From positions 8,558,950 to 8,622,949 of the forward strand of contig CM051013.1 in assembly GCA_027704905.1 (NCBI GenBank): a stretch of 64,000 nucleotides of DNA, in the 5' to 3' direction. Positions 25,299-56,827 of this stretch are shown here, piece after piece. Numbering within the stretch: position 1 is the stretch's first letter; every line of letters starts with the position of its first letter. This DNA comes from Muraenolepis orangiensis. Its lineage: Eukaryota > Chordata > Actinopteri > Gadiformes > Muraenolepididae. Under the pieces are notes generated by a model that was not told where the DNA came from, did no database searches, and worked only from the letters and a program-made list of their open reading frames with translations. A program made the translations under genes and the position numbers.

Positions 25299-25654
25299 CT
25301 TGAGTTTGGAAAGAGAGAGGACGTTAGGTGGCACTTGTCTCTATAGCTGTCATCCTGGTGGTCCTAGCTGTGTTGTGTCTTTTTACCCTGTGCTGTGCTG
25401 CCTTCTTGGACTCAGGTCACCCTTTGCAAAAGAGGTGTTGAATCTCAATGTGTTCAACCTTGACAAATGAACATTGAATACAGTAAAGCGGTTGTAACCA
25501 GTGTTCCTCTGCTGTTAGATAGTTGGTGCTAACTGAAAACGGCTTCCAGGCAGAAGGTCTTTCCCCTCCCCCGGTATGGAATTCAAACCTTTCTGACTCA
25601 TATTTCATAAAACAACATAAAACAATTTGCATGTTTAAAAGCCAACATGCAATG

Positions 25655-25835
25655 GAGAAAATCCATTACATTACATTATATTTATTTAGCAGACGCTTTT
25701 GTCCAAAGCAACTTACACCAAGTGCATTCAACAAAGGTAGGGAAAAAAAACTACCAGAAGTCATAAGTGCATTTCCTTTCCTAACAAGCCTCCAAGAGCA
25801 GAGCCAGTGCTCAGGTTAAAAGTACAATCAATACA
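25655..25835 (+). repeat. Dispersed repeat (GCAGACGCTTTTGTCC family)
   Basis: TTAGCAGACGCTTTTGTCCA then CATTCAACAAAGGTAG, GAAGTCATAAGTGCATTTCC and CTAACAAGCCTCCAAGAGCA. The most complete forward copy in the window. Confidence 0.78.
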
Positions 25836-26279
25836 TTAACAAACATGCGTTGCACAAAACCATAGAACACACCATAGACATAACATTTAAGATCCTTCTA
25901 GCTCCCGACACGGTAAGCTACAGAAACTGCTCAAACAGGTTCTCACAAAACACAAAACAGCCTGGTTGAGTATCGGCTACTTAGTCTGTAAAGACAGTAG
26001 TTACCTTCAGAATAGCTTCTCGGTGGGGGGGGCTTTAACTCTCTTTGAGGCCATATAGGACGTACATAGGACTACACCTTTCCATGGTATCTCAAGTGTC
26101 TGGCTCCAGTCATACTCTCACAGGTAAATACTCACTCTCTCCTCCCTTATATCTCTCTCCCTCTCTCCTCCCTTATATCTCTCTCCCTCTCTCCCTCCCC
26201 TGCAGCAAAGGGGGATGGGTGTGCAGGGTGGAGACACAAAATAGGGGCGGAGAAAGATCTGTAAAGGTAAGGTAGTAGT
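25836..26279. other. Gene-free stretch
   Basis: Unique sequence with a short CTCTCCCTCTCTCC-rich patch near 26130-26200. No gene or known element recognised. Confidence 0.5.
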
Positions 26280-26882
26280 ATAACCTTACCTTATGCATGT
26301 GTATTATAGTAGTATAGTATAACATATACAGGTGTATTATAGTAGTATAACCTTACCTTATACAGATGTATTATAGTAGTATAGTTTAACCTACACAGGT
26401 GTATTATAGTAGTATAGTATAACCTATACATGTGTATTATAGTAGTATAGTATAACCTATACATGTGTATTATAGTAGTATAGTATAACATATACAGGTG
26501 TATTATAGTAGTATAGTATAACATATACAGGTGTATTATAGTAGTATAACCTTACCTTATACAGATGTATTATAGTAGTATAGTTTAACCTACACAGGTG
26601 TGTTATAGTAGTATAGTATAACCTATACATGTGTATTATAGTAGTATAGTATAACCTATACATGTGTATTATAGTAGTATAGTATAACATATACAGGTGT
26701 ATTATAGTAGTATAACCTTACCTTATACAGATGTATTATAGTAGTATAGTTTAACCTACACAGGTGTATTATAGTAGTATAGTATAACCTATACATGTGT
26801 ATTATAGTAGTATAGTTTAACCTATACATGTGTATTATAGTAGTATAGTATAACCTATACAGGTGTATTATAGTAGTATTTA
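26280..26882. repeat. 33-bp minisatellite
   Basis: About 18 units of a 33-base motif containing GTGTATTATAGTAGTATAGT then ATAACCTATACAT. Every few units a variant with CCTTACCTTATACAGAT occurs, giving a higher-order pattern. Because 33 is divisible by three, 11-residue periodic open frames appear on the minus strand; they are by-products. Confidence 0.92.
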
Positions 26883-26933
26883 ACACCTCCTCTGAATCAA
26901 AACTATGGAAATATGGAAATTACAGTTCACTGG

Positions 26934-27488
<555 letters not shown>

Positions 27489-27549
27489 CTCTCATTCCCA
27501 GCATCTTGTCCCAGGCGTGTTGATGATGCGCGAGTTTATTCTAATGATC

Positions 27550-27550
<1 letters not shown>

Positions 27551-27616
<66 letters not shown>

Positions 27617-27640
27617 CATAATATTAATAATTATTATATT
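27551..27640. repeat. (ATT)n microsatellite
   Basis: About 20 ATT units followed by AT-rich sequence. Confidence 0.95.
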
Positions 27641-27929
27641 ATATTAAACGCGCACAACCTCATAACTTCCTAGTCGCTTGTGCGCCTGCGCGACCAGGAA
27701 GGACGAAACCGAAAGTAAAAACGGAGCAGACATCAACAAGAAGAAGATGAAACGCAGAACAACCAAGTAGGGGCTAATACGGATCTTTAACTGTTATTGA
27801 TTACCTGTTCTTTGTTCTTATTAGTTAGGGAACCAAAAGCAATCAGCTCTACCTTCAACCTTCAACCTTCAACTCTCTGTTGAAGACCTCTGCTCATGCT
27901 CGATATTATTATTATTTATTGATAAGATG

Positions 27930-28395
27930 CCTGTACATGTGTACATTTTAACTATACCTGCCGTATATATATGTTAATCTTCAACTGTTGATAGTGCAAT
28001 TGCATACCCCTGCTCACTACCCGCTGTGTATACATTTATATATATATATGTATCCATTATTTGTCCGTAATTGCATACCCCGTGATCACTACCTGTTGAA
28101 TACTTGTATACTTACTTGTACATATACCGTATATATATACCTATTATTATTATGCACACATATCTCACACGTACTATAAATAACCTTATAACTGTTTTTA
28201 TACATAGTAGACTGTCTTTTAACCACTGTAAACTGTACATTATATATTGCCATGCACTTTACTGCAACATTTGCACATTGCAACATTTGCACTTTGGCAT
28301 CTAACTTGGTTAGATGCCAAAAGTATTTTCTCTGTACTGTACTTGTACTACAGTGCTGTGCAATGACAATACATTTGAATCTAATCTAATGTAAT
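27930..28395 (+). repeat. Dispersed repeat ending in TGACAATACA...ATCTAATC
   Basis: Contains CCATGCACTTTACTGCAACA, TTGCACTTTGGCATCTAAC and GTGCTGTGCAATGACAATAC, the forward form of the copies at 2945-3540. A second forward copy follows at 29120. Confidence 0.65.
28293..28321. repeat. Perfect 13-bp hairpin, loop TTG
   Basis: 28293-28305 pairs exactly with 28309-28321. It sits inside the dispersed repeat at TTGGCATCTAAC; the other copies of that repeat lack the second arm. Confidence 0.85.
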
Positions 28396-28549
28396 CCAAT
28401 CGACACGTATACTGTATACCATCATATATTATTATAGATCATAGTTTCATCCCACGTGTCATTTTTTCGCAATGTTTTGACTCTCCAGACAGTGGGTAGT
28501 GGCATTTCTTCTGGAAGGATTATACACTTTGTGGACACTTTCTAGGTAC

Positions 28550-28725
28550 ATTACATTACAGTCATTAAGCAGACGCTTTTGTCCAAAGTGTCTTACAGTA
28601 GTGTGTTTCAACAAAGGAAGGAAAGAGAACAACTCGTCACCAGAAGTCAAAAGTGCATTTCATTCCTAACAAGACTCCAAGAACTGAGCCAGTGCTCAGG
28701 TATAGAAGTACAATAAGTTCAGCTA
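28550..28725 (+). repeat. Dispersed repeat (GCAGACGCTTTTGTCC family)
   Basis: AAGCAGACGCTTTTGTCCAA followed by TTCAACAAAGGAAGG and CATTCCTAACAAGACTCCAA, ending with the CAGTGCTCAGG motif. Confidence 0.75.
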
Positions 28726-28791
28726 CCTGCTTTACGCTTATTGTTCTCATTTGATTGTTCTTGGCTCTTCCTCCACCTGCTGCTCCACCAG

Positions 28792-28904
28792 GGTCTGATG
28801 ACGCCCCCTGTGAAGCTCCCCAGCCCGACCGGCACTGACCGGTCGGGGATGCCCAGGGCGCACAAGTCCGACTCAAGTGCCGACTCATGTAAATTGATTC
28901 GTAG
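28792..28904 (+). other. Candidate exon upstream of the periphilin-like gene
   Basis: A strong acceptor (CTGCTCCACCAG) and a perfect donor (TAG|GTAAGT) bound 113 bases with one open frame (LMTPPVKLPSPTGTDRSG then MPRAHKSDSSADSCK). The phase does not join neatly to the next recognised exon at 29583, so it may be spurious or lead to an exon I missed. Confidence 0.25.
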
Positions 28905-29119
28905 GTAAGTTTTACTACCACGAAAAGAAGAAGAAGAAGAAGAAGAAGCCGGAAGCGTCTCCTTTGTGGACGAGTGCAGCAGGGTGCTCGTATCTGTTGT
29001 TCTTATTCTGTGGTTTTTTTTAAGGAATGCCCGGTTTTTTCTCAAACCCTCGTTCCGGAGATCCCCCACCTTCATCGCCAAGTGTCTACCGGTATGATAG
29101 TCATGTATATTTTTTTACT

Positions 29120-29458
29120 CTACTGTACTACCGTATATATATATATATATAATATATATTAATCGTCAACCGCTGATATAACTACACATCCCTGCTTACT
29201 ATACCTGCTGTATATACATTTATATATGCATACCCCTGTTCACGACCTGTTTATACTTGTATACTTACCTTATATATATATATATATACCTATAATTGCA
29301 CATAGCTCATACCTACTCTATAAGTAGTTTTATACAACAACTGTACATTGTATATTACCATGCACTTTACTGCAACATTTGCACTCCAAATTCCTTTCGA
29401 TGTACTGTACTTGTGCTGTACTCTGACAATCAATTTTAATCTAATCTAATCTAATCTA
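29120..29458 (+). repeat. Dispersed repeat, second forward copy of the 27.9 kb family
   Basis: Shares CCATGCACTTTACTGCAACA, the TATATA-rich body and the terminal CTAATCTAATCTAATC. Confidence 0.65.
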
Positions 29459-29582
29459 AAGAGTCGTCAAGACCAGAGATCGGTCGCTAAAACGCAAATA
29501 AGCCACGCCGAATGGAGGAAAATAAAAGAAAAAAAAGAAGAGGAAGAAAGGAAGAAAAATGAGAAGTTGGAAAGTCATGCAG

Positions 29583-40400
<10,818 letters not shown>

Positions 40401-41439
40401 TGTCGTGTGTGAGACAGGGAGAGATTAGTTAGTCCTTTGCCCCTTGCTGTCTGTCAAAGTCACTCATGGAGCTCAAGCGTCTGCTGGCTCATTGTGACCC
40501 ACAGGTGATGCTGTGAGTCGTGTTAATGAATCGGATATTTATGTCAATAATGTGCTAATGTGGTCATAAAAATAGCCTGCCGCCACGCTCAAATGTCCTG
40601 GTCTCAGTGTGTGTGTGTGTGTGTCTCTGTGTTTTATAAAGAAGATACACCAAAAAAAAAAGGCATTTTTGTATATCTTTAGTGAATCACATTCACCATA
40701 CATGGTTCAATTCAATATCAGAAGGTGGACGCGTTCTCTACAAACCCATGGTATTGCGCGACGTTGTGAAGATCCGTTTATTTTTTCCCGTATGATTGGA
40801 GCCGATCAGGAGGTCGATGAGAGGGGCTGTCGAAGAGACGCTCGGTCTGTAGTCCACGACAACCACATCAACGGGGCGGCGCCCTTCTTCTGGTTATTCC
40901 TTATTAATACACTTTGATTTCCATATAGGACGACGACATTAAAAGGTACATGCAAATCCTCCTCCTATCCCTACCTCTCTGCCTTATACAAATAATGATT
41001 CTTAAGTTACAAAATATATTTATATATAAATATGTAAGACCATATGTACATAACATTTACATTACTACATCCAATACTTTAAAGACGTTTTTTATTTTAT
41101 TTTTTTTGTTTGCTTTATATACATTCAACAGGTATTGATAAGTTATTGTCACTGATAATGTTTCCTCTTATGTATCCATATGTAACTAAAAATAATAATA
41201 AGAAGAATTAAAAAAAAATGTTGAAGAATAGAAGACAGGACTGGTACCTGACGTTACTTTGCCTGAAAGAACAAGGAGTCTGAGGCCTACCTAGTGATCT
41301 GTGGCCTGTCCTCGGTAAAGCATGGAGAGCACATGGGGGGACTATTTACACAAGGTGATAACTTGGTCCATGAGCCAACACTGTAGTCCAGCAGCTTTTG
41401 GACTCCACTGAGGGTAAACGATTCACTATTCCTATCCAT
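40401..41439. other. Intergenic/3' UTR stretch
   Basis: AT-rich unique DNA. I see no convincing ORF or named repeat, and no clear AATAAA directly linked to the gene. Confidence 0.45.
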
Positions 41440-42010
41440 CACAGCTTGCACTATTCGTATCTCGCAGCTTTCAACTATTCCTCTCTCGCCTATCTTGCAG
41501 CTTTCACTATTCCTCTCTCGCCTATCTTGCAGCTTTCACTATTCCTCTCTCTCGCCTATCTTGCAGCTTTCACTATTCCTATCACAGTAGCTTTCACTAT
41601 TCCTATCTTCCAGCTTTCACTATTCCTCTCTCTCGCCTATCTTGCAGCTTTCACTATTCCTATCACAGTAGCTTTCACTATTCCTATCTTCCAGCTTTCA
41701 CTATTCCTCTCTCTCGCCTATCTTGCAGCTTTCACTATTCCTATCACAGTAGCTTTCACTATTCCTATCTTCCAGCTTTCACTATTTCTATCTCGCAGCT
41801 TTCACCACTCCTATCGCACCACTTTCACTATTCCTCTCTTGCAGCTTTCACTATTGCTATCACAGCTTTCACTATTGCTTTCTTGCAGCTTTCACTATTC
41901 ATATCACAGCTTTGACTATTTATATCACAGCTTTCACTATTCCTATCACAGCTTTCACTATTTATATCACAGCTTTCATTATTTCTATATCACAGCTTTC
42001 ACTCTTCCTG
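41440..42010. repeat. CTTTCACTATTCCTATC minisatellite
   Basis: Tandem units with core GCAGCTTTCACTATTCCT and variable CTCTCTCGCCTATCTT or ATCACAGTA arms, about 24 or 34 bases. The first half shows a higher-order unit repeated three times; later units degenerate. Confidence 0.9.
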
Positions 42011-42166
42011 CACCCTATCTCCTGATGTGTTCCGCTCTCAGTGGTGTTCAGAGCACTGGGCTGTGAGCTGGCCAACACACACCAGTTACTACAGTCATAC
42101 CAAAACATTCCCCTTTTGACATGTTAAAAGGACTCTGGTACAAAGGGTATAAACACACACTCACTG

Positions 42167-42169
<3 letters not shown>

Positions 42170-42256
<87 letters not shown>
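42170..42256. repeat. (CA)n microsatellite
   Basis: About 87 bases of CA, 320 bases past the prickle2 stop codon. Confidence 0.97.
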
Positions 42257-42258
<2 letters not shown>

Positions 42259-42578
42259 TTAGCCCGTTATTAGCTAGACCAGACTATATGCACGATTTCC
42301 CATCAAACTGATTGTTTTTTAGTTCCTCTATTTGAGTAGTCCGCTGTGTAAGTCATCCTCTTGTGATAACGTCATTCTTTGAAGGTGTACACAAACGTGA
42401 GAATGACAAACAGCCATTTCCTTTTTTTCGCCGTCCCCTCCACGCTCCATTTATCTCCATTTTACTGTACACGCCGTCTCTGTCCACCGTCTCAGTTACA
42501 CATCCCGCTCCCACACATCCTCCCACACATGCTTCTTTCTCCCGCTCTCTCCAGTCCCCGTGTTTCTCTCCCTGGCGT

Positions 42579-50491
<7,913 letters not shown>

Positions 50492-51282
50492 CGCTGTCAG
50501 CACATGCTCCTCCTCCACTTGGCTCCCTCAGCAGTACACTACTACTACGGTAGGTCTGTAGGGTGGAGGGACGTGGATGAGAGAGACGGAGGGTATCAGG
50601 GAAGTGTTATTATCGCTTAAAACAAGCACGAGAGAACCAGAGAGAGAGAGAGAGAGAGAGCAATTATACGATGATAATAAGAGAGCGATTAAAGGGAAAC
50701 AAATGGTAGGGGAGGAGATTAGCGTGGCAGGAGAGGTAAGAGAAGAGAAGCCTCTTTAGTATTCCAGGCTAAATCTGGATACTGCAGCGTTAGTTTTCCC
50801 AGTGGTACGGACCAGGTGCACCAGGACCAACACACACACACCAAGTACAGCTTCCACCAGGCCTACAGAAACCACTCTGTACTTACATACACACGTACGT
50901 TATGTCACACGTACCGATGTCGCCGTCATGTATGTTAGAAAAAGCGAACAAAATGACAGAACAAAAACGTTTTTTTCATGAATCACGAGTAATTCTTAAT
51001 TAATGCATGCATTCATTCATTAATAACTGGATTCAACTATTGCTACTATTGGTAAATATTTGTTTGCGCATGAAATTATATTTGGATTAATTAATGGAGA
51101 GTGTGAACGCTGTCGTCAAGCAATTTGAAATTAAAAATAACTGTATTGTGTAACCTACTTTTGAGTCGGTTTGTTACCAGCCAATTAGCATTTAGGGATT
51201 TCGTTTATTTTACAAATGGTCCACACACAGTCAATGAGACGCAAAGATGAATTATTGAATTGCACGCACGCACGCACACACG

Positions 51283-51330
<48 letters not shown>

Positions 51331-51384
51331 TTAATTTGTCTGTTCTACATGGACCCAGACAATAAAGGCAACATACATGACTTC

Positions 51385-51442
<58 letters not shown>

Positions 51443-52161
51443 CGAGATAGAGAGAGCCAGAGAGAAAGACAGAGAGAGAGAGTCAGATAGGCCTCTTTGG
51501 ATGGAGAGCTTTCCAGATGCACTCATTACTAATTCATGAGTGATTAGCAAGGGAAAGTATTTATGCCATAAACAGAAACATGTAATAGAAGCACAATTAA
51601 TTTAGTAAGTAAGTGGAAGATTTATTGCAGCAGTAGGATCCAGCTCACACATTAATATTTAGTTGAGAATACAATTGGCAGAGCATAGCGACACCTTAAA
51701 GAAACCCAGCTCACGATGTGGCCTGATAGCCACATGTTTATTATAAATATAATTCATTATAAATACTCAACGCGTTTGACAGACACCGCATCTTCACCGC
51801 ATCCCACAGCGAACGCAGGTCCAACCTGTCACGTGTTCAGCATCGAAGCCACACGTTGGCGTCATGGCAACGCAGGAACACATCCCCAACCCATCATATC
51901 ACTTGTACAACGCCACTCTGCTGGCACGCCGCAAATCTCCTGCTTTGACTTCTCAGAGCTCCACAAGAAGTAAACTGGTTGACATTTCCAGTGACCGGAT
52001 GCTAGTGACTAATCCCAGAGTGGCGTCTGTTGGTTCTATTGATGGACTTCCTTTAGAAGAGCCGTAGGTTTGAACGTAGGTGTACACAAGACCCTAACCT
52101 AACCTCCGGCGAGGAGAGCGGTAGGGTCCCTGTTGGTAAACCTTGTGTGTGTGTATATGTG

Positions 52162-52203
<42 letters not shown>

Positions 52204-52400
52204 ACAGACACATTTGCGTTGCATGCGTGTGACATTTTTGACGTAATAAAACCAGCCTGATTAGTCATAACACACACATACACACACGCACACACACACG
52301 CACACACAAGCACACACACACACACACACACACACATGCCTGTTTTTCTTGCCCAGCAACACAAGAAGAGCTAAGTGCTACTTTGAGCTGTGAACTTCTG
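50492..52400. other. Upstream region of prickle2
   Basis: Small GA tracts (50638-50660, 51388-51436), CA/GCAC tract (51264-51327), GT/CA tracts (52145-52200, 52270-52335). No gene or promoter that I can support. Confidence 0.5.
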
Positions 52401-52405
52401 TTTCC

Positions 52406-52680
<275 letters not shown>

Positions 52681-53309
52681 ACTAGCTATAGGCGGTAAAA
52701 TTAAGATACTCTATGATGATGTATGGACTTATGTTACTTTCGGTTGGCAGTGGGTGTCACAGTTCAACAGACAATTATATTCCCTATTTAGTCATTTCAC
52801 TTCAGATGCTGTGATACAAAGCAACTTCAATGCAGATACGATTCGTTAATGAGCAGGGGTGGGGCGGGGGGGGGGTGGGGGTGGTGGGAGGGATTAGGTA
52901 TCGAACCCGTAACCTTTCAGCTGGGAATCAAACCTCACCCCCCTATGGCTCATGATTCCCCATCCACCTCCATCACCACGTCACCCATCCTCTCTATAAA
53001 TAAAGATGAGAACAGTATCCCTCCTCTACAACGTCACAGAGGCATGGCGATGTGGACCCCCCCCCCCCCCCCGCCTCCGTACAGAACCCCCCAGGATGGG
53101 AACCAGGGGGGAGGAACCCGTAAGAACCAAAGAGGAAAAAACGAGCTCTCCTCTTCCTTTCTCTCCGACGCCGCTTCTCCCTTTCTCCACGTGTCATGCT
53201 TCACCCACCTCCCTCCGTCCTCCGCCCGTCCTCGTGCGCCTCTGACAGGCTCTGTGTGGGCGTGCATGAGGAGGGAGAGAGAGAGAAGCAGAGGGAGTGA
53301 TGGAGAGAG

Positions 53310-53520
<211 letters not shown>

Positions 53521-54235
53521 GAGCCTCTTATTTATGTAAAGGCTGAGAGGAGGTGCTTGGCTTCAGCATTGCTGGCCGAACCGAGGAGGTTCTCGCTTAA
53601 CTCTTTGTGGTGAAAAATAGAAAAATCGCAAACAGAAAAACAGGCGAACAACAGGCAGCAGAGAGAAGCCGTGTGTGTTTGCTCAACGTGTGTAAGAACA
53701 AGATGTGCGGCTCAGAGTGGATCTCTTTCAATGTGTTATCATTTGCGGCGGTTGTTGCCGCTGGCCAGGAGAGGATGGGCTGGTTCTCCTGGACGGCGCG
53801 GTCTCTGCAAGCGTTCTTCACCAGTTCACCAAACTCCCCGTATACATAACACCACCATAACAACATGGCAGCATTCTGCCCTTATTACTACTGTTTGCTT
53901 CCGGGTCGGGTGAAATCCCCTTGGAACTGCGCTGTCGTACGCTGTAGTTGTACTATTATAAAGGTGGGCAAGGAAGTCAAACACAGGTGATGTGTGTGTG
54001 TCCTGTCCGTCGTCACAACAATAACAGCGGGCCTTGCATCTGTCTGTTCTGTACATCTGTGATTATATATACGATATATAACCCTGTTTATAAGCACACA
54101 ACAGAACGAGTGACGACTGAATGCAGTCGGAGGTTTTTATTAACCCTCCTGACGACGAGCCGCCAACATTCTGCACAACCAATGAAATATTAAATCACGG
54201 CTGGCGGTTTGCAGCAATGTTCTATTGTGACTATG
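53521..54235. other. Gene-free stretch
   Basis: Unique sequence. Open frames present are short and without recognisable domains. Confidence 0.5.
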
Positions 54236-54236
54236 T

Positions 54237-54281
<45 letters not shown>

Positions 54282-54301
54282 GTGCGTGTGTGCGTGCGTG
54301 C

Positions 54302-54347
<46 letters not shown>
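54236..54347. repeat. (TG)n microsatellite
   Basis: TG tract with TGCG interruptions around 54275-54300. Confidence 0.96.
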
Positions 54348-54348
<1 letters not shown>

Positions 54349-54989
54349 GGCTATGCATATGTTACCATTGTTAGACAACAGAGGGTGGTGACAGTGACGT
54401 CCCCCGCTCCGGGCCCTGGTTGTGGTTGTGGTAGTACAGTACAGAACCTCTAAATCTTTCCCGGTTTGCCCACAGCCCTACGAGTTGAACCGTGAGGTCG
54501 GGCTGTGGAGACCCACTAAACCGCACTCAAGGTCACTTACACTTCAATTGATGCAAATGTATCGTGGAGGAAGACGAGGGGTCTAGCTCGATAAGGGAGG
54601 GGGAAATAAAACCAAACCCCAGAGCGACTAAATATAAGGTTTAGGCGACAGAGACGCTTCTCCCATCCGCTCAGCGATTTAACACGCAGCGCTGAGACGT
54701 TACAGTGAGTGTGGACCACATGAGGATTCCATTAGGGGCCTTTAATTGGACTCGTCACGGAGAGACCGGTGTGATGTGTTAATGCTATTTATGTTGGTGA
54801 CGCCATCTGCATTGCTAATTTTCGGTCTCTAATGAAGATCTAGCCTGAGCTGATATTCGGACTAAATGCTTTTCCCGTTTCTGTTTTCTTAATTATTTTT
54901 GTTTGACTCTAATTGGTCTGAGATATCCGCTGTGTTGACCCGGGTGCCAAAATGATCTAGAATCTGTAACCCTTTCTTCCTGTCCGTCC

Positions 54990-55552
54990 GTCCATCCATC
55001 CATCCATCCATCATCCATCCATCATCCATCATCCATCATCCATCATCCATCATCCATCATCCATCATCCATCATCCATCATCCATCATCCATCATCCATA
55101 TCCATCCATCCTTCATCAATCCATCATCCGTCTATCATCCATCATCCATCATCCATCCATCCATCATCAATCCATCATCCATCATCCATAATTTATCCAT
55201 CATCCATTCATTATCCATCCATAATCCATCATCCATCATCCATCATCCATAATTTATCCATCATCCATCATCCATTCATTATCCATCCATAATCCATCAT
55301 CCATCATCCATCATCCATCATCCATCAATCCATCATCCATCATCCATGATCCATCATCCATCCATCATCCATCATCCATCATCCATCATCCATCATCCAT
55401 CATCCATCATCCATCATCCATCATCCATCATCCATCATCCATCATCTATCATCTATCATCCATCATCCATCATCTATCATCAATACATCCATCCATTCAA
55501 CCATCATTCATCATTCCTCCTCCATCATCCATCATCTATCATCCATCCACCC
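54990..55552. repeat. ATCC/CATCCAT microsatellite
   Basis: Over 550 bases of CATCCATCAT-type 7- and 4-base units with higher-order duplications (CCATAATTTATCCATCATCC occurs twice). Confidence 0.95.
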
Positions 55553-56826
55553 TTTCTATTTCCAGGCTCCAGAAAGCACTGGATTCAGTCCCAGACGCTC
55601 TGAGCAACGCGCCAAACCATCACTAGATCACATCCCCCCCTCACCCCCCCCCTCCCCCCAATGAATACCTATGGCCAATTTACAGTCTAATATTAGACTA
55701 AGACATCTTCGCATGTAGTCGTCCTTGTATGTGGGAGGACAGCGACGCCTGAGCTGCCGGTTAGCAGCGAGGAAAGCAAAGCAACACCAGAGAAAGATCA
55801 GCCGCCATTTGCATTGCACAGTGAAGAATACTCCTTTTAAGACAGGAGTTATTCTGCCGCGATTCTAGATATGTTGTATGTGCAGTCTCCTCACTACTCT
55901 TCTTCACCTCCTCATTGCTCCTTCCTCCTCTTCCTCATACTCTTCCTCGTCCTCCTCCTCTTCCTAACCCCTCTCCTCTCCATGAATCTACTTGTTCACC
56001 CTTCCTCTTTCTCATCCTCATCTCATCCTCATACTCTTCCTCCTCCTCCATTTTCCTCCTCCTCCAGGTACCGATTCCCATCTCGCCGTCTCACTGCTAC
56101 ACCTCACCACTGTGCACTGCCCCCCCCCCCCCGGGTACCTCCGTAATTGGGGTGTTGATATCAGTTGATCTAATGAGGACTGGTTGGAACACATGGGCAA
56201 CGCCCGCGTTTTGTCCCAAACAATCACCCTTATTCCTTCTGAGCGCAGAACACCACCATCGACCACCAGAGATCGTAAGACAAGGAAGAGAGAGATTTGT
56301 TTGAGAACACAGAGTCACGCGGCCGGGGGCAGGTCGGTGTGGTGTCGAGTGAGGTGTGTGTTTCTGACTCCCAGACGTTCTCCCAGACGTCACCCATTAC
56401 CTGCCTTCCCCTCTTAATGGTCTGTCACGGGTTTTTCACTGGAATGAAACACTTTTGGTAATAGCACAGAATTATAAGAACAGTGGAACAGTAACCTTAC
56501 ACCACCACGCCCTCCCCTTGCCTGCGCTCATGTGCTGATAATATGTGATCTGATCGGTACTTGCTCTGTGGCCAAAGGAATGGAGAACATTGTAGTCCTA
56601 GATATCGAGGCTACATATCTTTCTCTTTCTCCTGCTGAACATCTGTCACCGTTGCGGCTTTTTAGTTTGGTTCATTGTCTAGTTTTATAATTCTTTGTCA
56701 AGATTCAAGATTGAAGATTTTTAAGTGCAATGGATTGCTTTCTCCCAATTCCCAATTTCCTATTCTCATATTACGTTCCCTGTCAGTTCTTTTATTTCTA
56801 CATGTTCCATGTTTTAATTTTCCACC
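55553..56826. other. Gene-free stretch
   Basis: Pyrimidine-rich patch at 55880-56070 and a poly-C run near 56120. I see no gene. Confidence 0.5.
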
Positions 56827-56827
56827 T

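Noticed and set aside
41398..42066. 222-codon frame rich in FTIPI
   Set aside because: Translation of the CTTTCACTATTCCT minisatellite; no splice sites, domains or homology.
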